A stretch of DNA of 64,000 nt from Streptomyces sp. NBC_01142 (GTDB lineage: Bacteria > Actinomycetota > Actinomycetes > Streptomycetales > Streptomycetaceae). A program made the position numbers and the translations under genes. Location of the stretch: the NCBI RefSeq assembly GCF_026341125.1, contig NZ_JAPEOR010000001.1:3782001-3846000 (forward strand), in the 5' to 3' direction. The notes below the pieces were generated by a model. It was not told the DNA's origin. It made no database searches and saw only the letters and a list, made by a program, of their open reading frames with translations. How positions within the stretch are numbered: the first letter of the stretch is position 1; each line of letters starts with the position of its first letter. This document shows positions 23,117 to 32,593 of the stretch, piece by piece.

Positions 23117-24199
23117 TCACCCGCGGGCGAAGTTCTGCGTCCAGTAGACGCGGGAGTTGTGGCCGTTCACCTTGCCCACACCGAGCACCTTGTAGTTGCA
23201 GTCGAGGATCGCATGGCGGTGCCCCCAATTGGATGCCTCATCGTGGTTCAGCCAGTTGTCCATCGCCTGCGCATAGGTCTGGTTGGTGCCGTAGCTCCAG
23301 TGCTCGGGACGTTGCGCAGGAGTAAAGCCGGCCGCTCTGACCCGGTCTGCGGGCATTGTGTTGTCCGAGCCTATATGCCCGCGCCTGGGGTCGTTCCTGG
23401 GATACGCGTCGATGAGTTTCGAGTAGTTGGCAGCCAGGTCCTCGCTGTGTTTGCGCGCAACCTCGCTAAGTCGTGGGTCGAGACGCACACTCGGATCCCC
23501 GCACGTACTGCGTCGTGCCTGAACGATCTGGTCGACCATCTGTTTTGCCTCGGAAGGCATCGGCGGAAGGATAACGGGCTCGTCGCCAGTTCTCCATGCC
23601 TGGTTGACCCACCAAGGGTCATCCGTGTCCCGTGCGCACGTCCATTGCTGTAGGCCTGCGCCTTGTCTGGGCGGACTGGGAAAATCAGCGTTTCCCGCAT
23701 CGAGGCACTTTCCGCTGTGTTTCGAGACGATCAGGTATCCCACAGCGTCTTCCGGGCAACCGCCGCTGCCAGGGGGACATGACTTCGGACTCCCTATGTC
23801 CACGAACTCCCAGAGCTGGTTGGTGCCGCCATGACAGTCCCATTGAAAGACCTGTGCTCCGTCAGTTTTGGACCACCCGGAGACGTCCAGGCACTTCCCG
23901 GAATGCCGCGCGACGATCTTGTACCCTCGCCCGCCGCCCGCATCCACGAAGTCGAACTGCTGGTTCCTCGCGGAACTGTTCTGTGGCCAGAGGACGACCG
24001 CCTGGCCGTTGGCCAGCCCTCCGGCCACGACGTCCGCCGCCAACCCGGAACCCTGGTTGTAGATACTGATTCCGCTTCCTTGGGCGTTGGCCGAGCCAGG
24101 CTTTGGAAGGCCGAGCCCCACAAGGAGCACAGTCAGCAAGACCAGCCGGATCGTATTCCTCACTGGAAATGTGCGGATTTTCCACATTGATGCATTCAT
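23117..24199 (-). CDS. Secreted ricin-B-lectin plus CAP-domain protein
   Basis: A signal peptide (RLVLLTVLLVGLGLPKPGSA then NAQG) is followed by a ricin-type beta-trefoil of about 130 residues with two QxW-like repeats (CLDVSGWSKTDGAQVFQWDC and CLDAGNADFPSPPRQGAGLQ). The C-terminus is a CAP/SCP domain (MVDQIVQARRSTCGDPSVRL, HSEDLAANY, WLNHDEASNWGHRHAILDC) retaining active-site-like His and Glu residues. Secreted CAP proteins are structurally conserved but functionally diverse; the lectin part suggests binding to glycans. The start is uncertain among ATGs at 24217, 24199 and 24187; none has a strong ribosome site. Confidence 0.82.
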   Translation of the reverse strand: MNASMWKIRTFPVRNTIRLVLLTVLLVGLGLPKPGSANAQGSGISIYNQGSGLAADVVAGGLANGQAVVLWPQNSSARNQQFDFVDAGGGRGYKIVARHSGKCLDVSGWSKTDGAQVFQWDCHGGTNQLWEFVDIGSPKSCPPGSGGCPEDAVGYLIVSKHSGKCLDAGNADFPSPPRQGAGLQQWTCARDTDDPWWVNQAWRTGDEPVILPPMPSEAKQMVDQIVQARRSTCGDPSVRLDPRLSEVARKHSEDLAANYSKLIDAYPRNDPRRGHIGSDNTMPADRVRAAGFTPAQRPEHWSYGTNQTYAQAMDNWLNHDEASNWGHRHAILDCNYKVLGVGKVNGHNSRVYWTQNFARG

Positions 24200-24318
24200 T
24201 AGTGCACACAAGAGCATCCGGGGGTCGCTCAATCAGCGTAGGCCGACGGAGCCAGGAGGGCCACTCGAGCACAAGGTCACCCGCCACCGATAAAGAGGGC
24301 AAAACACCGCCTCTGGGC

Positions 24319-25694
24319 TTAGTACTGCAACGGTCTTTGCTCTGATGGTTTGTTGGCTTCTGGTGGTGTGTGGCCGCGTCGTTTGTAGTGGCTGATGCGG
24401 GCTTGGTGTTGTCGTCTGCGGCGCCAGTGTGACCAGTGCAGGACGTGGTCGGTGCTTGGGCGGGGTCGAGTGAGGCGGGTGATCAGGCGTCTGAGTTCGG
24501 GGAGGGTCAGGGGTATGAGCTGGGAGGATCCGTTTCTGCTTTCCCGGTGTCGAGTTCACGGGCCCGCAGGACGGTGAGGCAGGCGTGTGCGGCCATGGCC
24601 AGGGTGATGTGGCGGTGCCAGCCGTCGTAGCGGCGGACCTGGTAGTCGTCCAGGCCGCACTCCTGCTTCGCGGTCTGGAAGCACTCCTCGACCGCCCACC
24701 GGCTGCCCGCGATGCGGATCAGCTCGTCGAGTGTGGTGTCGGCCGGGCAGTAGGCGATGTAGTAGGAGATCTCCTCGGGCCGGCGGACACTTCGGCGGGC
24801 GATCACCCAGTGACGACGGTCCTCGCGGTGCCAGGGACGGACCTCGACCCTCGCCCAGTCGTAGACCCTCGGGCCGTGGGCGCCGTTGCCGCAGGAACGG
24901 CGCTTCCACTTCTGCCGGGACAGCCCGGGAAACAGATCGTGAACGGGGTGGTCCATGGCCCAGCGGGTGACGACGGTGTCATGCCGGGTGGTGGCCATCA
25001 CGTGGAAGACATCCGCCCGCTCCAGCTCAGAACGCCAGCCCTTGGAGAAGCCGTAGGCGGCGTCGGCGGTCACCCACCGGAACGGGATCCGGTCCGTGAT
25101 CGCCCGGCGGACCATGGCCTTGGCCATCACCACTTTCGTCTCGAAGGCGACCGTGTCGTCGATGCCCGCGGCCCGGCACCGGTCGCGGTCATCGGTCCAT
25201 GAGGTGGGCAGATAGAGGCGGCGGTCGATCAATGTGCGGCCGCGTCCGCCGGCATAGGCGAGGAAGACCCCGATCTGGGAGTTCTCCGTCCGGCCGGCGG
25301 TTCCGGAGTATTGGCGCTGGACCCCGGCCGAGCGGATGCCCTTCTTCAGGAACCCGGTGTCGTCCACGATCAGCACCGCATCCGGATCGCCGAGGTGCTC
25401 GACGACGTAGTCCCGCACGTCGTCCAGGACTTCGTCCGCGCTCCAGTCGATCCGGTTCAGCAGCCGGTGGATCCGGTCCGGGCCGCCATGCCCGGCCTCC
25501 TCGGCAAGCGTCCAGCCGTTCTTCCGCTCCAGCGGAGCTATCAGCCCCCGCATATAGGCGAGAGCCGACTCCCGCGGCTCCGACCTGGAGAAACGGTGCA
25601 CGAACCGCTCGTGCAAGGCCTTCAGTTCACCGGCCCACGACCGGGCATCAGCAAGTTCCCCACCCATGACCTGATAAACGACCGACCTGCCCAA
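24319..25694 (-). CDS. IS701-family transposase, C-terminal 60 codons in the -1 frame
   Basis: Residues 1-395 (25694-24507) give a full IS701 DDE domain: DAVLIVDDTGFLKKG, WVTADAAYGFSKGWRSELE, and the SRWAVEECFQTAKQECGLDD Glu region. That frame stops at 24507 after DPPSSYP. The conserved tail (IPLTLPELRRLITRLTRPRP, VLHWSHWRRRRQHQARISHY) is open in the -1 frame and ends at 24319. The remnant at 44518-45220 has the same arrangement, so a programmed shift is possible; simple mutation is the alternative. Confidence 0.82.
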
Positions 25695-25720
25695 CCGTCA
25701 CGGCAAGCACCGTTGCAGTA
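24323..25720. mobile_element. IS701-family element
   Basis: Ends TACTGCAACGGTCTTTGC (from 24323) and the complement of TACTGCAACGGTGCTTGC (to 25720) match at 16 of 18 positions. TTAG lies directly outside both ends (24319-24322 and 25721-25724), a 4-bp duplication fitting the YTAR preference of IS701. Length 1398 bp. Confidence 0.9.
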
Positions 25721-25734
25721 TTAGGTTCTGTCTG

Positions 25735-25833
25735 GCGAGTCATGAACGGAGCCAGAGGCCGAATGGCCGCAACAGGATCAGATGCACCTCGAGGTCTGCG
25801 GGCACTTCCTTGTCGAACTTGGCCAGGAACTTA
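25735..25833 (-). pseudogene. Transposase fragment beside IS5 element
   Basis: The minus strand encodes KFLAKFDKEVPADLEVHLIL, resembling the segment before the second catalytic Asp of IS630-type transposases, but it ends in a foreign frame. Too short for a firm family call. Confidence 0.35.
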
Positions 25834-26602
25834 GGTCGTGTCCTACATGGTTGTTGGTCCTTGAGAAGTACATGGGGAGCGTTGGGTGGGGTTGGATCGT
25901 TCCGGATGGGCTGTGGGAGATCGCGAAGCCGTTGTTGCCACCGGTCCGCGTGAGGCCGCAGGGTGGCGGGGTCGCGAACAGCGATGACGAGGCAGTCTTC
26001 GCAGCGGTCATCTACGTGCTGGTCAGCGGCTGTGCCTGGCGGGCGCTGCCGCCCTGTTTCGGGGCGTCGAAGTCGACTGTGCATCGCCGGTTCCTGATCT
26101 GGTCGCGGGCCGGCGTGTGGGGCCGACTGCACCAGAAGGTGCTCCAACTCCTGGTCGAACAAGGGTTGGTGGATCTTTCCCGCGCGGTCCTCGACTCGGC
26201 CCATGTCCGCGCTGAAAAGGGGGCGAACTTGCAGGTCCGAGTCCCGTGGACCGGGGTAGGCCCGGTTCCAAAATGCACGTCCTGTCCGACGCGGACGGAC
26301 TGCCCCTACGCGTCGGACTCTCCGCGGCCAACACCCACGACAGCCAGGCACTGAAGCCGATGCTGTCCCATTTCCACATGGGACACGAATCCCACGCAGC
26401 CGACTCCAAGCCCCAACGCCTCCACGCCGACAAGGCCTACGACATCCCTCACCTGCGGAAATGGCTGTGGGGCAAACACATCGGTGTCCGCATCGCCCGC
26501 AAGGGCATCGACTCCAGCAAACGTCTCGCGAGGTGTGTCTGAGTCTTTGAGCCAAGGTCAGGGTTAAATACCCAACCAGGACGTGACGGATATTGAGGAT
26601 TC

Positions 26603-27661
26603 TCAGTTCTGTTTCCGACGGTAGGCGATGCGGTGTTCGCGTGCCTGCTGGAGACCGTGGGCGCGGGCCGTTCGGATGGCGTCGGCGCGTCCGGTGTGCT
26701 CGTCGTCGGGGGTGACGTAGCCGAGCCCGGCGTGCAGGCGCACGGTGTTGTACTCGGTGTGGACCGCGTCGAGTTCGGCCTCGAGTTCGAAGGGGTCGCG
26801 GATCTTGGTCAGGTGTGGCCACTCGCCCTTGACGTGGCTGAACAGTGATTCGATCCAGGCCTGGTCGTTGGGGGTGTGAGGGCGTCCGAAGTGCTGGCCG
26901 ATCAGGCAGGCGGCCATGAAGGTGCGGGTATCCGCGGAGCGCATCTGGGGGCCGTTGTCCGAGACCGCCAGCAGGACGGGCTGTTCGTCGGGCGGTGGCC
27001 CGGGGGCGGTGAGTTCGGCACGCATCCGGCGCTCGGCGAGGTGCCCGAGGTCCTCGGAATGCAGCGCGGACAGGAACGCGGTCTCGACCTGGAGGGAGGA
27101 CTCCTGGGCGGAGACCAACGTGGTGATCCACTTGCGGCTCACCAGGTCCATGATTGCGAGAGCGCACCTGCGTGCTGCCGTGAAGTGCGTGAAGTCGTAG
27201 ATCCAGATTGATCTCGGGCGCCAGAGCGCCCAGTCGGGAAACGGTTTCTTCTCGCGGTGTTCGCGTACCGGGCCGCCGGGCAGGCGGATGCCCTGGTCGT
27301 CCAGGACCCGCAGCACGGTGGATTCCGAGACGTGGACCCAGCCCAGGCGGGAGCCGCGGTGGGCGAGTTTGCGGTGCGAGCGGTCCGTGCCGCCCCACTC
27401 CTCGGCGAGTTTGACGATTGCCTCGCGCTCGAAGTCCAGCAGCGCGTGCACCGCAACGTTCGGGCCGGCCGGGCTGTCCTCGAGCCGTCCCGCCACGCGG
27501 CGCTGCTGCCAGCGCAGCACCCGCATATGGTCGACGCCCAGTGTGTCGGCGGCATGGCGCACCGACCAGCCGGCCCGCCCTGCATGGTCGACCAGCTCCA
27601 GAAGCCCGGCCTTGATCTCCGCGTGCACGCGTGGCGCGACGGGGCCGGCGCTCAGGCCCAT
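26603..27661 (-). CDS. IS3-family transposase OrfB (integrase core)
   Basis: A 352-residue rve-type DDE protein. It begins with a helical region (GRAGWSVRHAADTLGVDHMR), then HRKLAHRGSRLGWVHVSEST, the catalytic RSIWIYDFTHFTAARR (first Asp), LLAVSDNGPQMRSADTRTFM (second Asp) and NDQAWIESLFSHVKGEWPHL (Glu). The ATG at 27661 overlaps the end of OrfA by 10 bases at a GGGAAAAGC sequence, which could support -1 frameshifting to an OrfAB fusion, as is usual in IS3. Confidence 0.88.
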   Translation of the reverse strand: MGLSAGPVAPRVHAEIKAGLLELVDHAGRAGWSVRHAADTLGVDHMRVLRWQQRRVAGRLEDSPAGPNVAVHALLDFEREAIVKLAEEWGGTDRSHRKLAHRGSRLGWVHVSESTVLRVLDDQGIRLPGGPVREHREKKPFPDWALWRPRSIWIYDFTHFTAARRCALAIMDLVSRKWITTLVSAQESSLQVETAFLSALHSEDLGHLAERRMRAELTAPGPPPDEQPVLLAVSDNGPQMRSADTRTFMAACLIGQHFGRPHTPNDQAWIESLFSHVKGEWPHLTKIRDPFELEAELDAVHTEYNTVRLHAGLGYVTPDDEHTGRADAIRTARAHGLQQAREHRIAYRRKQN

Positions 27662-27981
27662 CGTGCTTTTCCCTGCTGCAGATGGAGCGCGACTGCCTGC
27701 TCCGTGATGGTGGCCCGCAGCCGTTCCACCTCCGCGCGGGCCTCGGCCAGCGCGGCTTGCTCGACGGTCATGCCGGGCCGGCCCGGCACCGCGGCGGCGA
27801 ACCCGTCGAGCACGCTCTGCTTCGCACACCGCAGCACTGCGATCACGGTGGAGCGGTCCACGCCCCAGCGTTCCGCGGCCTCGCGCTGCGTGTGCTGACC
27901 GGTGAGCACCGCCACGAACATCTCGTACTTCTCCGACGGGGCCAGCCGCTTACGCGGCTTCCGGGGAGTAACTCCTGCCAT
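27652..27981 (-). CDS. IS3-family OrfA (HTH, leucine zipper)
   Basis: A 109-residue DNA-binding subunit with the HTH_Tnp_1 region KRLAPSEKYEMFVAVLTGQH, TQREAAERWGVDRSTVIAVL and a C-terminal coiled coil (QAALAEARAEVERLRATITE). It lies immediately inside the right terminal repeat. Confidence 0.85.
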   Translation of the reverse strand: MAGVTPRKPRKRLAPSEKYEMFVAVLTGQHTQREAAERWGVDRSTVIAVLRCAKQSVLDGFAAAVPGRPGMTVEQAALAEARAEVERLRATITEQAVALHLQQGKARWA

Positions 27982-28247
27982 GATCGAAAACCTTCCAGAT
28001 CAAGGCCCGAAGGCCAGAGACCTGGCTGGGTGTTTCCTCACGATCTTGGCTCATTCACTCAGACGCATACCGGTCTCGGGCGCCGAAGGTGGGTCATCGA
28101 GCGGACCATGTCCTGGCTGACCGGCTACCGCAGACTCAACCACCGCTACGAACGACAACCCGCCAACTACCTGGCCTTTCTCGGCTGGCAGCCGCCATCT
28201 GCTGCTACAAACGCTTTCGCAACCTCACCATGTAGGACATGGTCTTA

Positions 28248-29927
28248 GTCCGGAAAAGCATCCCGTACGAGCTGTGCGTGCTGGTGGCGCTGCGGGATGC
28301 GGTGCGGCGCCGGGAGATCTGGGTGGTGGGGGCGAACCGGTGGCGTATCCCGGAGGACGACCTGCCGGCGGACTTCGAGGACAACCGGGACGTGCACTAC
28401 GCCGCGCTGGGCCAGCCGCAGGACGCCGGGGAGTTCATCGCCGCCCTGCAAGGCAGGCTCCGCACCTCGCTCGACCGCTTCGAGCAGGCGCTCGCGGCGG
28501 GCACGAGAGGTGGGGTGGCGATCGTCAAGAAGCACGGCGAGCCGTGGATCAGGGTCTCCCCGCGCGGCAAACAGGAGGAGCCCGAGAGCCTGGTGGCCAT
28601 CAAGGATGAGATCGAGCGGCGCTGGGGCACCATCGACCTGCTGGACATCCTGAAGTACGCCGAGTTCGAGACGGACTTCATCGCCGAGTTCACCTCGGTC
28701 GCCACCAGAGAGATGCTGTCGAAGGACGTGCTGCGGCGGCGCCTGGTGCTGGTCCTGTTCGGGCTGGGCACGAACATGGGGATCAAGCGGGTCGCGGTGA
28801 CCGGCAGGCACGGCGAGAGCGAGGCTACGCTGCGCAGGGTGCGGCACCTGTTCGTCAACCGGGCCAACATGCGCGCGGCCCTGCGGAAGCGGGTGAACGC
28901 CACCTTCGCCGTCCGGGACGAGATGTGGTGGGGCACCGGCACCGCGTGCGCCTCCGACAGCCGCAAGTTCGGCGCCTGGTCCTCCAACCTGATGACCGAG
29001 TGGCACCAGCGCTACCGGGGCCCCGGCGTGATGATCTACTGGCACGTCGAACGGAAATCCGTCTGCATCTACTCCCAGCTCAAGTCCTGTTCGGCCTCCG
29101 AGGTCGCCTCGATGATCGAGGGCGTGCTGCGGCACTGCACCGACATGGTCGTCGACCGGCAGTACACCGACACCCACGGCGCGTCCATCGTCGGCTTCGC
29201 CTTCGCCCACATGCTCGACTTCAAGCTGACCAAGGCTGAAGAACATCGGCTCCGCGAAGCTGTACCGGCCGGCCGCCAGGGAGGACGAAAACTGGCCGAA
29301 CCTGGGCGAGGTGCTCTCCACCAAGACGATTGACTGGGACCTGATCGCCCAGCAGTACGACCAGATCGTGAAGTACACCACCGCCCTGCGCCTGGGCACC
29401 GCGGAAACCGAGCAGGTCCTGCGCCGGTTCACCCGCGGCGGCCCCAAGCACCCGACGTACCGGGCGATCGAAGAACTGGGGCGGGCGGTGCGTACCTCGT
29501 TCGTCTGCGGCTTCCTCGCGGACGTCGAGATGCGCCAGGAGATCCACGAGGGGTTGCAGGTGGTGGAGAACTGGAACTCTGCGAACAAGGACCTCTTCTA
29601 TGGCAAGGACGGGGACCTGGCCGGTGCGGACAAGGAGTCCCAGGAGGTCAGCATGCTCGCGCTGTTCCTGCTCCAGTCCACGGTGGTGCACGTCAACACG
29701 CTGCTGATGCAGGAGGTCCTGGCCGATCCGAAGTGGGCGGACAGCTCACCGACGCGGACCGCAGGGCACTGTCGCCGCTGTTCTGGACCCATGTCAATCC
29801 GTACGGCCGGTTCGAGCTGGACATGAACAGCCGCCTCGACCTGGACCTTTCCATCCGGGCTGCGACGGTGCCCGGGCGCGCGTACCCCGCAGGGGGAGGC
29901 GGCCGCAGCCCCGGCATAGCACCGTGA
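28248..29927 (+). pseudogene. tnpA: Tn3-family transposase, N-terminus lost and frameshifted
   Basis: The frame from 28248 is the C-terminal half of a Tn3 transposase: [43 protein letters not shown]-like [40 protein letters not shown]. After HMLDFKL a shift (near 29230) leads to [20 protein letters not shown] and [19 protein letters not shown]; another near 29740 leads to [20 protein letters not shown]. The N-terminal half has been replaced by the IS5 element. No terminal repeat or resolvase is adjacent. Confidence 0.88.
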
Positions 29928-29996
29928 CACCCGGGCTGCGGGCCTGGCCGCGGACATGGCGCGGCGCGCAGTTGTTTCAGTCCGGGAGGGGTGCGG

Positions 29997-30629
29997 TCAG
30001 CGGGCGAGGGAGACGGCGAAGGGCTTGAAGCCGTGTCGGCGCAGGATGTGGGGCACGGCCAGGATCATGGCCTCGGTGGCGCGGGCTGTGGTGATGTCGC
30101 CGAGGTTCTCGATCCATGCGGGCTGCCAGCCCAGGTCGCCGAGCAGGCCGGTGACGGTCTTCTTCGCGTTCTCGTCGTCGCCCGAGACATAGACGGTGGG
30201 TGGGGTGGCCAGGGTTTCGGGAGCGGTCATGACCATGAACAGCATGGTGTTGAGGGTCTTGACCACATGGGTGTCGGGGAGTGCGGCCTGGAGCTTTTCG
30301 GCGAGGCTGCTGCCGGGATAGCACAGGTTGCCGGGCAGGCCGTCATCGGCGTCGCGGGTGGCGTTGGAGACATCGATGAGGATTTTTCCGGAGAGCTCGG
30401 TGCGCAGGTCGGTGAGGCGGTCCAGGGAGCTGTCGCCGGGCGTCGCGTTGATCACGATGTCCGCGGTGCGGGCGGTGATGCGCTGGTCGGCGAAGGCGAA
30501 CCCGGCGGCGCGGGCGGCGGTGTCTTCTGGGCTCCGGCCACCGAGGGTGACGTGGTGTCCGGCCGCGGAGAGCTTGCTGGCGAGATTGGCGCCGACGCGG
30601 CCGGTGCCCAGGATGCCGATGCTGGTCAT
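29997..30629 (-). CDS. NADPH-dependent F420 reductase-like protein
   Basis: A 210-residue Rossmann protein. The N-terminus TSIGILGTGRVGANLASKLS holds the GxGxxG dinucleotide loop, followed by VTLGGRSPED, the usual NADP-specific end of strand two. NATPGDSSLDRL, SGKILIDVSNATRDADDG and VVKTLNTMLFMVMTAPE are the conserved blocks of the F420-dependent NADP-oxidoreductase family. Relatives either exchange hydride between F420 and NADP or are unassigned reductases. It is the second gene of a unit with the phosphatase-like gene 48 bases upstream. Confidence 0.85.
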   Translation of the reverse strand: MTSIGILGTGRVGANLASKLSAAGHHVTLGGRSPEDTAARAAGFAFADQRITARTADIVINATPGDSSLDRLTDLRTELSGKILIDVSNATRDADDGLPGNLCYPGSSLAEKLQAALPDTHVVKTLNTMLFMVMTAPETLATPPTVYVSGDDENAKKTVTGLLGDLGWQPAWIENLGDITTARATEAMILAVPHILRRHGFKPFAVSLAR

Positions 30630-30677
30630 GAGGTGATGCTCCTTGCGGTATCGGGTGGGAAGAGCGGAGGCGTCCGG

Positions 30678-31469
30678 TCAGGCGATCGGCGAGAGGACCT
30701 TGAGGGCGGCGGCCAGGAAGTCGCGGCTGCCCGTGTTCCAGGGTTCGCCCGCCAGGTCGGTGACGGTGCCTCCCGCCTCGGAGACCAGCAGGGCGCCGGC
30801 GACCAGGCCGGAGCGGACGTCGGAGAACTGCCAGAACGCGTCCATGCGTCCGGCGGCGACGTGGATGAGCTGCATCGTGGCGGGAACGGACACGCGCACG
30901 ACCAGGCCGTTGATGAGCATGGCGGTGACGGAGTCACCGATCCGCCGGAAGGTGCGCTCGTCCTCGCCGGGCTTGGCCTGACCGGTGCCGGTGAGCGCGG
31001 CGCCCATATCGGTCTTGGCGGACACCTTCAGGGGTCGGTCGTTGAGGCGGGCACCGCCGCCGGCGACGGCGGTGTAAGTGTCGCCGGTCAGAGGCAGGTG
31101 GACGACGGTGAGCACCGGCCTGTTGTCGCGGACCAGGGTGGCGGTGACGGCCCAGTCCTCCATGGCGTGGACGTGGTTGATGTTGCCCTCGGCGGGGTCG
31201 ACGACCCACCACTCCCCGGGCGGGAGCGCGCCGCCGGCCAGCTCGTCCTCGGCCCACTGCGACCCTCGCCGGGCCCGCAGCAGCGGTTCCCGCAGCACGT
31301 CCAGCACCGCGTCGTCGTTGGCGTGGATCTCATCGACGACCTCGTCCAGACTCACGCCTCGGGCGTGCGTGGTGTAGCGGCCGCGCAGCGTGAGGCCGGC
31401 GGTCTTCACCGCAGCTGTCACATCGGACATGAGCGTCGTGTCGGCGTCGAAAGGCATGACTGTGCTCAT
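30678..31469 (-). CDS. Inositol-monophosphatase-family protein with altered metal motif
   Basis: A 263-residue protein of the IMPase/FBPase fold. The canonical DPxDGT block is present as WWVVDPAEGNINHVH, so the second metal-binding Asp is Glu and Thr is Asn. GGGARLNDRPLKVS and the C-terminal FSDVRSGLVAGALLVSEAGG (usually WDxAAG) are recognisable. These changes may reduce or alter phosphatase activity; relatives include inositol and histidinol phosphatases. It is first in a two-gene unit divergent from a LysR regulator. Confidence 0.78.
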   Translation of the reverse strand: MSTVMPFDADTTLMSDVTAAVKTAGLTLRGRYTTHARGVSLDEVVDEIHANDDAVLDVLREPLLRARRGSQWAEDELAGGALPPGEWWVVDPAEGNINHVHAMEDWAVTATLVRDNRPVLTVVHLPLTGDTYTAVAGGGARLNDRPLKVSAKTDMGAALTGTGQAKPGEDERTFRRIGDSVTAMLINGLVVRVSVPATMQLIHVAAGRMDAFWQFSDVRSGLVAGALLVSEAGGTVTDLAGEPWNTGSRDFLAAALKVLSPIA

Positions 31470-31550
31470 GGTGGGCTCCCTGGGGTCGGTCGATGCGGGG
31501 CGGTTTGTCTCGCCCCCGCAGTTCGAAAGTAGGCCGCCTTACGATTAACA

Positions 31551-31573
31551 ACAAGTGCATGCATGTCACTTGT
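31551..31573. promoter_or_regulatory. Inverted-repeat operator for LysR regulator
   Basis: ACAAGTG (31551-31557) and CACTTGT (31567-31573) form a perfect 7-bp inverted repeat with a 9-bp spacer. It is 13 bases upstream of the lysR-type start and in the divergent intergenic region, the usual place for a LysR recognition site. Confidence 0.65.
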
Positions 31574-31585
31574 AGAGTTACTTTC

Positions 31586-32497
31586 ATGCAACTGGATCTG
31601 AACCTGCTCACGGCCCTGGACGCGCTGCTGGAAGAGGGCAGTGTCGCCGGCGCCGCAGCCCGCCTCCACGTCACCGCACCGGCGATGAGCCGCTCCCTGG
31701 GCCGCATCCGCAAGGTCACCGGTGACCAGATCCTGGTCCGCACCGGCCGCAGCATGGTCCCCACCACCCGCGCGCTGGCCATGCGCGCCGAGGTTCACGC
31801 CCTCGTGCAGCAGGCCCACCACCTCCTGTCCGCGCAGCAAGAACTCGACCTGGCAGCTCTGGACCGGGTGTTCACCGTGCGCTGGCACGACGCCCTGACC
31901 GCAGCCTGCGGCACCGCCCTGACCACGGCCGTCCACCACCAGGCCCCCGGCGTCCGGCTGCGCCTGTCCGCCGAACCCGGCACGGACACCCCCGAGCTGC
32001 GCCGGGGAGAGGTCGACCTCGAATCCAGCTCCAGTCAGCCGACATTCCCCGACATCCGCCACCGCCTCGTCGGCAGGGACCGGCTGGTCGTCGCCGTCCG
32101 ACCAGGCCACCCGCTCGCCGAGGGTCGGCTGAGCCCTGAGCGTTACGCAGCCGCCGAACACCTCACCGTTTCGCGGCGTGGAAGCTTGCGCGACCCGATC
32201 GACGACGCCCTGACCACGCGCGGCCTCGAACGACGCGTCGTCGCCGCCGGGCCCACCGCCGCCTTCGCGCTGCAACTCGCGCTCGCCAGCGACCTGGTGG
32301 TCACCCTTCCCGACGCGGTCACCCGCGCGACCCGGGACCAACTCGGCCTGGTCGCGCTGCCGCCACCACTCCAGTTGCCCGATGTCTCGTTGTACCTGCT
32401 GTGGCACCAGCGCTATGACGAAGACCGCGCCCACATCTGGCTGCGCGACCTGGCCACCGAAACCGTCCAGGCACTGTTTGCACCACCAAATACCTGA
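31586..32497 (+). CDS. LysR-family transcriptional regulator
   Basis: A 303-residue LTTR. The N-terminus MQLDLNLLTALDALLEEGSV with AGAAARLHVTAPAMSRSLGR and ILVRTGRSMVPTTRA is a classic HTH; the substrate-binding domain has DIRHRLVGRDRLVVAVRPGH and DLVVTLPDAVTRA. The sequence resembles regulators that control divergent oxidoreductase genes. I chose ATG 31586, which fits the family start. It most likely activates or represses the divergent phosphatase-like/reductase unit in response to an unknown ligand. Confidence 0.88.
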   Translation: MQLDLNLLTALDALLEEGSVAGAAARLHVTAPAMSRSLGRIRKVTGDQILVRTGRSMVPTTRALAMRAEVHALVQQAHHLLSAQQELDLAALDRVFTVRWHDALTAACGTALTTAVHHQAPGVRLRLSAEPGTDTPELRRGEVDLESSSSQPTFPDIRHRLVGRDRLVVAVRPGHPLAEGRLSPERYAAAEHLTVSRRGSLRDPIDDALTTRGLERRVVAAGPTAAFALQLALASDLVVTLPDAVTRATRDQLGLVALPPPLQLPDVSLYLLWHQRYDEDRAHIWLRDLATETVQALFAPPNT

Positions 32498-32593
32498 TCA
32501 TCGCACCAGCCAACCCAGCCGGGAGTGACGCCGAGGTGAGCTCAGAAGCCGCCAATTGTTGATCTTGAGGCGTCAGCGCATCCGTCGGGCGGG

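Larger units (their letters stand above)
26537..28064. mobile_element. IS3-family element
   Basis: Left end GTCTGAGTCTTTGAGCCAAG (26537 onward) and the complement of the right end, GTCTGAGTGAATGAGCCAAG, are inverted repeats that extend with mismatches for about 45 bases. Two overlapping minus-strand genes fill the element. No clean target duplication is visible; the flanking IS5 sequence looks slightly rearranged. Confidence 0.85.
25870..28233 (+). pseudogene. IS5-family transposase interrupted by IS3
   Basis: Before the insertion: WIVPDGLWEIAKPLLPPVRV, VSGCAWRALPPCFG, VLDSAHVRAEKG, and in the next frame SKMHVLSDADGLPLRVGLSA and HADKAYDIPHLRKWL. After the insertion (about 28085 onward): RRRWVIERTMSWLTGYRRLN and YERQPANYLAFLG, with a further shift before the terminal CCYKRFRNLTM. 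The DDE Glu is on the far side of the IS3, so no active enzyme can be made. Confidence 0.85.
25834..28244. mobile_element. IS5-family element carrying an IS3 insertion
   Basis: Outer ends GGTCGTGTCCTACATGG and the complement of GACCATGTCCTACATGG are flanked by TTA on both sides (25831-25833 and 28245-28247), the 3-bp duplication usual for the IS427-like group. The IS3 insertion at 26537-28064 makes it 2.4 kb. It lies inside a Tn3-type transposase gene. Confidence 0.85.

Noticed and set aside
25740..27398. 552-codon minus-strand frame
   Set aside because: It overlaps the IS3 and IS5 transposases in another frame and changes character at each element border, so it is not a gene.
28245..29588. 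447-codon minus-strand frame
   Set aside because: Antisense to the Tn3 transposase remnant, whose conserved blocks are unambiguous.
29991..31532. 513-codon plus-strand frame, glycine-rich
   Set aside because: Antisense to the reductase-like and phosphatase-like genes; composition is typical of a shadow frame.
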